In this document: piece by piece, positions 5,481-9,042 of the stretch
How positions within the stretch are numbered: position 1 is the stretch's first letter
Layout of the letters: the number at the start of each line of letters is the position of its first letter
From: Candidatus Methylomirabilota bacterium
Lineage (GTDB): Bacteria; Methylomirabilota; Methylomirabilia; Methylomirabilales; Methylomirabilaceae
NCBI GenBank assembly: GCA_003105305.1
Contig: PQAQ01000217.1
Coordinates: forward strand, 1-9,042
Length of the DNA: 9,042 nt
Reading direction: 5' to 3'
The notes under the pieces: model-generated
The model's input: the letters and a program-made list of their open reading frames with translations, nothing else
Database searches by the model: none
What the model was told of the DNA's origin: nothing
Position numbers and translations under genes: made by a program

Positions 5481-6899
5481 ATGATCAGCCTTCAGGCATC
5501 CCTTACTATGGCCGCGCGGGCGCTTCAGGCGCAGCAGGCGGCGATCCAGACGACCGGCCATAACGTTGCCAACGCAAACACTCCCGGCTTTACCCGACAG
5601 CGCGTGGACTTCACGCCAGCCGTGTCGTACGCGTTGGTGCCCGCGGGATCGCTGGGAACCGGTGTCGATATCAAGGATGTCTCCAGGATCCGGGATCTGC
5701 TGCTGGACAGCCAGTACAGGGACGCACAGCAGGCTCTCGGCCGGCACGAGGCGGAGGAGGCCACCCTCGCGCAGATCGAGACGGTGGTCGGCGAGCCGTC
5801 CGATAACGGTCTGGGCGCCAGCATGTCCGCGCTGTTTGCGGCGTTCCAGGATCTGGCCAACAACCCGACCGATCTCGCGGTGCGGTCCGTGGTCCGTGAC
5901 AAGGCGCAGGCGCTGGCGGATCAGTTCCTTCGTCTGGACGCCGGGATCGAGAACCTCAAGACCAGTCTGAATAATGAAATCATGAGTGTCGTCAAGCAGG
6001 TCAATGGACTGGCGGAACAGGTTGCCGATTTGAATCGGCAGATCGGGATGTCCGAGGCCGGGATCGGGTCGGCCAACGACCTGCGAGACCAGCGCGATCA
6101 GGCGCTGGATGAGATCTCCAAGCTCGTGGGCGGTTCATTGATTGAGGAGAACAACGGTCAGGTCCGCGTGACGGTCGGCGGGGGGCTGACGCTGGTGGAT
6201 GGATCGACGGCGGTCTCGCTGACGGCGCAGATTGTTAACCAGGCCGATCCGAACTATCCTGACAGCGTCCGTCTATCTCTTGGCGGGAACTCGCTGACAC
6301 CTGGCGGCGGCCGATTGGCCGGCCTGCTGAACTCCAGGAATTCGACCGACGGTTTCGTTAAAGGGGTCCAGTCCCAGTTGGATGCCTTAGCCAAGGGGCT
6401 GGTCGATACGATTAACACCGCTCATCAGGCAGGCTTTGGGCTTGATGGGGTGAATGGCCGCAACTTTTTCACGCCGATTGCGGTCACCGCTGGTGCCGCC
6501 AGATCTATCGCAGTTGATTCGACCATCAAGGGCGACGTCCGAAAGATTGCCGCATCGGACAATGGAGATCCGGGCGACAACAAGACGGCGTTGGACTTGG
6601 CCGACCTCCAGAACGGCTCAGTGATGACACTGTCCGGGCAGAGCGTGACCTTCGGTGGCTACCTGAGCGGTCTCGTCAGCGATCTCGCCGAGCAAGAGGC
6701 GGGCGCGAAGCGTGCGGTCAGCCTGCAAACGACGATGGCGGATTCCGTCTCGGGTCGGCGCGACCAGTCTTCCGGGGTGTCGCTGGACGAGGAGATGACC
6801 AACCTGATGCTTTTTCAGAAGGCGTATGAGGCGTCGGCCCACTTTGCAAGCGTTGTCAACGATCTGTTGGGGACGCTGATGAGTCAGCTTGGCCGCTAG
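5481..6899 (+). CDS. flgK: Hook-associated protein 1 FlgK
   Basis: FlgK (HAP1) forms the first ring of the junction between hook and filament and is exported by the flagellar type III system. The product is 472 residues, a normal length for compact FlgK proteins. The N-terminal helix ends in the signature TGHNVANANTPGFTRQRVDF (residues 25-44). The D1 helical region includes MSALFAAFQDLANNPTDLAVRSVV and a long helix with EIMSVVKQVNGLAEQVADLNRQIG. A further family block is SANDLRDQRDQALDEISKLVGGSL. The C-terminus SGVSLDEEMTNLMLFQKAYEASAHF with a final ~20-residue helix pairs with the N-terminus. A GAGG overlapping the flgN stop precedes the ATG at 5481. Only 12 bases separate it from its chaperone gene flgN, implying coupled expression. 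Confidence 0.97.
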   Translation: MISLQASLTMAARALQAQQAAIQTTGHNVANANTPGFTRQRVDFTPAVSYALVPAGSLGTGVDIKDVSRIRDLLLDSQYRDAQQALGRHEAEEATLAQIETVVGEPSDNGLGASMSALFAAFQDLANNPTDLAVRSVVRDKAQALADQFLRLDAGIENLKTSLNNEIMSVVKQVNGLAEQVADLNRQIGMSEAGIGSANDLRDQRDQALDEISKLVGGSLIEENNGQVRVTVGGGLTLVDGSTAVSLTAQIVNQADPNYPDSVRLSLGGNSLTPGGGRLAGLLNSRNSTDGFVKGVQSQLDALAKGLVDTINTAHQAGFGLDGVNGRNFFTPIAVTAGAARSIAVDSTIKGDVRKIAASDNGDPGDNKTALDLADLQNGSVMTLSGQSVTFGGYLSGLVSDLAEQEAGAKRAVSLQTTMADSVSGRRDQSSGVSLDEEMTNLMLFQKAYEASAHFASVVNDLLGTLMSQLGR

Positions 6900-6978
6900 A
6901 GTCTGGCCGGGTGAGCTCATGTCAGGCGCGTAGGCGATCATAGTGGCGAGCGTATTACGCAGAAGGGGGGGAATCGCG

Positions 6979-7380
6979 ATGTCGATGTTGGTCGAGAGAT
7001 TGAAACGGGAGCACGGATTACTGGTTGAAGCGCTCAACAAAGTCAAGGAGCTTGGTGTCGCCTCAAAGGAGGGCCAGCAGAAACTGTTGTCGGCGAAGAT
7101 CGGCCTGCTTGCGCATCTCAAGGCGGAAGATGGGCAGTTGTATCCGATCTTGCATCAGGACGCGAAGACCAATGAATCGTTAAGGCGGACGGTGGACCTG
7201 TTTGCCCGCGACATGGAGACGGTGTCCAAGGAGGCGTTAGGCTTTTTCGAAAAATACGCGCGTGGAGGCTCCGGTCTGGAGTTTGCGAAGGACTTCGGCC
7301 GCCTCTATACGATTCTGAGTCAGCGAATCGGCAAGGAAGAACGGAGCCTGTACCCGGAGTACGATAAGCTGCATCGATAA
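6979..7380 (+). CDS. Hemerythrin-like (HHE-type) four-helix protein between flgK and flgL
   Basis: A 133-residue, all-helical cytoplasmic protein without signal peptide or membrane segment. ATG 6979 was chosen because a strong AAGGGGGGG (6963-6971) precedes it; the upstream in-frame codon at 6943 lacks one. The pattern is hemerythrin-like: His12 in helix A (KREHGLL), His46-x3-Glu50 then LYPIL in helix B, and helix D with RIGKEERSLYPEYDKL (Glu120/121). The helix C His is absent and the helix D His is replaced by Gln115/Arg116, so the usual seven-ligand di-iron site is incomplete. Canonical hemerythrins bind oxygen at di-iron; this variant may bind metal differently or only keep the fold. It is not a known structural flagellar part, but its in-operon position suggests a link to motility, perhaps oxygen or redox sensing. 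That link is inference. Confidence 0.8.
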   Translation: MSMLVERLKREHGLLVEALNKVKELGVASKEGQQKLLSAKIGLLAHLKAEDGQLYPILHQDAKTNESLRRTVDLFARDMETVSKEALGFFEKYARGGSGLEFAKDFGRLYTILSQRIGKEERSLYPEYDKLHR

Positions 7381-7417
7381 GCGTGCGACACTCACTACGT
7401 CGGACGGAGGGACGCCG

Positions 7418-8317
7418 ATGCGTATTACGAATAATGCGGTCTTTCATCAGGTGACGGCCGATATCAACAGCGCCGCAACGCGGCTGTTTGAGCGGCAGCG
7501 CCAGGTGGCCAGCTCGAGACGGTTGGCGACCGCCTCGGACGATCCTGTCGGCGCCGGCATGGCCGTCTCGTTGCGGGAATCACTGGCCCAACTGCTGCAG
7601 GCCCAGCGAAACGGCGACCGGGCCGAAGCTAGGTTGGAGACGTCTCAGGGGGTGTTGACAAACATTCTTTCGATCCTCGAAGAGGTGAAGAGCCTGGCCT
7701 TTCGTGGGGTGGATAGTACGTACAGCTCTTCGGATCGGCAGAACCTGGCCACCCAGATTAACCAGCGGTTGGAGCAGTTGCTCTCCGACGCGAATACCCG
7801 CTCGTTGGATGGATATATCTTTGGCGGCACGCAGACGGATGTCGCCCCCTTCACCCGTAACCCAGGCCCCGGCGATATCACGTCCGTGGCGGCCGGCGGG
7901 ATCGCGGGTCAGGTGAACGCGGAGCTCCACGGCGCGTTGAAGGTTGTCGCCAATGTCCCAGGCTCGACCGTCTTTACTGCGACCTCCCCCGATATCTTCT
8001 CGCTGTTGATTACAATCCGGGACGCGCTGAAAGCGGGCAATGTCCCCGGTGCACAGGATCTGGCCAATCTCGATGCCGCCGTCGACCAGGTGCGCGTGGT
8101 GAGCGCCGACGTCGGCTCCAGGATCAGTCGGATCCAAGACATTCAGGCGCGGTCGCAGAACGACCTGCTCACGCTGCGAGGTCGGCTGTCGAAGATCGAG
8201 GATACCGACGTGGCCGAGGCCGCCGTTGAATTCCAGCAGGCACAGAATGTCTACCAGGCCGCCCTGGCCGCGGCCTCGAAGGTCAGTCAACTCAATTTAC
8301 TCAATTTTCTTCAGTAA
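7418..8317 (+). CDS. flgL: Hook-associated protein 3 FlgL
   Basis: FlgL (HAP3) is the second junction protein, connecting FlgK to the filament; it is related to flagellin. It is 299 residues, close to family length. The flagellin-like N-terminus is MRITNNAVFHQVTADINSAATRLFERQRQVASSRRLATASDDPVGAGMAVSLR. A central block NQRLEQLLSDANTRSLDGYIFGGTQT is characteristic of FlgL, with the GYIFGG signature. The C-terminal coiled-coil helix is AEAAVEFQQAQNVYQAALAAASKVSQLNLLNFL. The ATG at 7418 has GGAGG at 7406-7410. Despite the hemerythrin-like gene in between, the spacing (79 and 37 bases) and single strand suggest that flgK and flgL share a transcript and rely on FlgN for export. Confidence 0.97.
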   Translation: MRITNNAVFHQVTADINSAATRLFERQRQVASSRRLATASDDPVGAGMAVSLRESLAQLLQAQRNGDRAEARLETSQGVLTNILSILEEVKSLAFRGVDSTYSSSDRQNLATQINQRLEQLLSDANTRSLDGYIFGGTQTDVAPFTRNPGPGDITSVAAGGIAGQVNAELHGALKVVANVPGSTVFTATSPDIFSLLITIRDALKAGNVPGAQDLANLDAAVDQVRVVSADVGSRISRIQDIQARSQNDLLTLRGRLSKIEDTDVAEAAVEFQQAQNVYQAALAAASKVSQLNLLNFLQ

Positions 8318-8351
8318 CGGGCGACGATGACGCGCGAGACGGTCGATAATC

Positions 8352-8356
8352 AGGAG
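8352..8356 (+). promoter_or_regulatory. Shine-Dalgarno deciding the fliW start
   Basis: AGGAG stands 9 bases before ATG 8366. It favours this start over the in-frame ATG at 8327, which has only a weak purine run (GGGCGACG) before it. The context A-N-GGA also resembles a minimal CsrA-binding core, as many Shine-Dalgarno sequences do, so CsrA control of fliW is possible but not shown. Confidence 0.55.
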
Positions 8357-8365
8357 TCTGTCACC

Positions 8366-8773
8366 ATGGATGTCGGGTCGGCCGAACAGACGGTCGTCCA
8401 CTTCCCGCAGGGATTACCCGGCTTCGAAGAACTGACTCGGTTCTTTCTCTGCGAGCGAGACGGGCTCTGGCCGCTCACGCTCCTAGTCGCGGTGGATACG
8501 GCGGATGTCGCGCTGCCGCTGCTTCGGTCGGGAGAGTTCCTGACCGACTATTTGCCGTCCATTCCGGCATCGGATCTCAGGGCGCTTGATGCGAAGGGCG
8601 CAGAAGATCTGGACCTGTTTGTCGTGGTTACGTTTGATCGGGACAGCGGCAGCATATCGGCCAACCTCATGGCGCCGATTTGCATGAACCGCGCGCGTCG
8701 GCTTGGCCGACAGGTGGTGCTTGCCGACGGAGCCTATCCCCTGCAATATTCTCTGTTGCCCGTGTGCGAATGA
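8366..8773 (+). CDS. fliW: Flagellar assembly factor FliW (CsrA antagonist)
   Basis: FliW binds CsrA and blocks its repression of flagellin translation; flagellin in turn sequesters FliW until it is exported (worked out for Bacillus subtilis). From ATG 8366 it is 135 residues; the alternative start at 8327 gives 148. Family marks are VVHFPQGLPGFEELTRF (residues 10-26), which holds the invariant F-P-x-G-L-P-G-F-E, and near the C-terminus SANLMAPICMNRARRLGRQVVL followed by YPLQYSLL. Two acidic stretches fit its basic RNA-binding partner. csrA begins 6 bases after its stop, so the antagonist pair is translated from the same message. Confidence 0.95.
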   Translation: MDVGSAEQTVVHFPQGLPGFEELTRFFLCERDGLWPLTLLVAVDTADVALPLLRSGEFLTDYLPSIPASDLRALDAKGAEDLDLFVVVTFDRDSGSISANLMAPICMNRARRLGRQVVLADGAYPLQYSLLPVCE

Positions 8774-8779
8774 GCCGAG

Positions 8780-9042
8780 ATGCTGATCCTGACCAGGAAG
8801 ATGGGTGAGGAGATCACGATCGGCGAGTCGATCGTGATCAGTGTCCTGGAGATTCGGGGTTCGCAGGTCCGTCTTGGCGTCTCCGCGCCCCCGGACGTGA
8901 CGATTCATCGCGGCGAGGTCTATGAGCGAATCTGCGAGCAGAATCGTGAAGTGGGGGCGGTCGCTCTCTCACAAGCCGACGCGCTGAGCGAACGCCTCCG
9001 TACCATCTTCCCGAAGCCATCCTTATCCGAGTCGCCTACGAA
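8780..9042 (+). CDS. csrA: Carbon storage regulator CsrA, 3' end outside window
   Basis: CsrA is an RNA-binding dimer that blocks ribosome access at GGA motifs in leaders such as that of flagellin. ATG 8780 opens MLILTRKMGEEITIGESIVISVLEIRGSQVRLGV, the highly conserved N-terminal beta strands, followed by SAPPDVTIHRGEVYERICEQN with the His-Arg RNA-contact pair and the C-terminal helix. The core fold is complete by about residue 58. The frame stays open to the last base (87 codons so far), so this protein has a C-terminal extension of at least ~25 residues (GAVALSQADALSERLRTIFP and on) beyond the ~60-residue E. coli length. The Shine-Dalgarno is weak (GAGCCGAG), suggesting dependence on ribosomes finishing fliW. 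Confidence 0.95.
   Translation, partial: MLILTRKMGEEITIGESIVISVLEIRGSQVRLGVSAPPDVTIHRGEVYERICEQNREVGAVALSQADALSERLRTIFPKPSLSESPT

Noticed and set aside
6900..6978. Gap before the hemerythrin-like gene searched for a promoter or insertion boundary
   Set aside because: GGCGATCA at 6933 is a poor -10 with no -35, and no direct or inverted repeats mark an insertion; only the G-rich Shine-Dalgarno is evident.
7457..7464. GCCGATAT, identical to the -10 of the proposed sigma-28 promoter
   Set aside because: There is no TAAA-like element 15 bases upstream, and it lies inside the conserved N-terminal coding region of flgL, after the start codon.

Overview
The window is one strand-uniform block of late-stage flagellar genes from a Gram-negative bacterium with fairly high GC content. 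FlgH and FlgI, the L-ring and P-ring proteins, are both present, so the cell has an outer membrane and peptidoglycan. Gene order is flgF(partial)-flgG-flgA-flgH-flgI-flgJ(rod-binding domain only)-flgM-flgN-flgK-hemerythrin-like-flgL-fliW-csrA(partial), all on the + strand. This layout, the degenerate heptamer repeats in the gaps and the fliW-csrA pair recall NC10 (Methylomirabilis-like), Nitrospirota or deltaproteobacterial-type genomes. That placement is an impression from recall and was not tested.

Positions 1-4503 hold the rod and ring half: distal rod proteins FlgF and FlgG, P-ring chaperone FlgA, L-ring FlgH, P-ring FlgI, and a short FlgJ without a muramidase domain. Three places here (319-401, 2254-2308 and 2929-3014) carry degenerate 7-bp repeats, two of them as inverted arms. 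The third lies in frame inside the 5' end of the flgI reading frame, between the best ribosome-binding site and the signal peptide.

Positions 4504-8317 hold the checkpoint and hook-filament-junction half: anti-sigma factor FlgM, chaperone FlgN, junction proteins FlgK and FlgL, and a hemerythrin-like protein inserted between flgK and flgL. A close match to a sigma-28 promoter (TAAG-N15-GCCGATAT, 4455-4481) sits in the tail of flgJ, followed by a 13-bp hairpin and then flgM. This suggests that flgM and the genes after it have their own late-class promoter.

Positions 8318-9042 hold fliW and the start of csrA, the translational checkpoint pair in which FliW antagonises CsrA, the repressor of flagellin translation. 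Transcriptional (FlgM/sigma-28) and post-transcriptional (FliW/CsrA) control of filament assembly are therefore encoded beside the junction proteins that mark hook completion. No tRNA, rRNA, CRISPR array, insertion sequence or convincing intrinsic terminator was seen, and the cluster appears to run off both ends. No stretch over 300 bases lacks a gene. No wholly new system was identified; the points most worth checking are the flgI repeat insertion, the internal sigma-28 promoter with its hairpin, the FlgH without a lipidation cysteine, and the hemerythrin-like gene.
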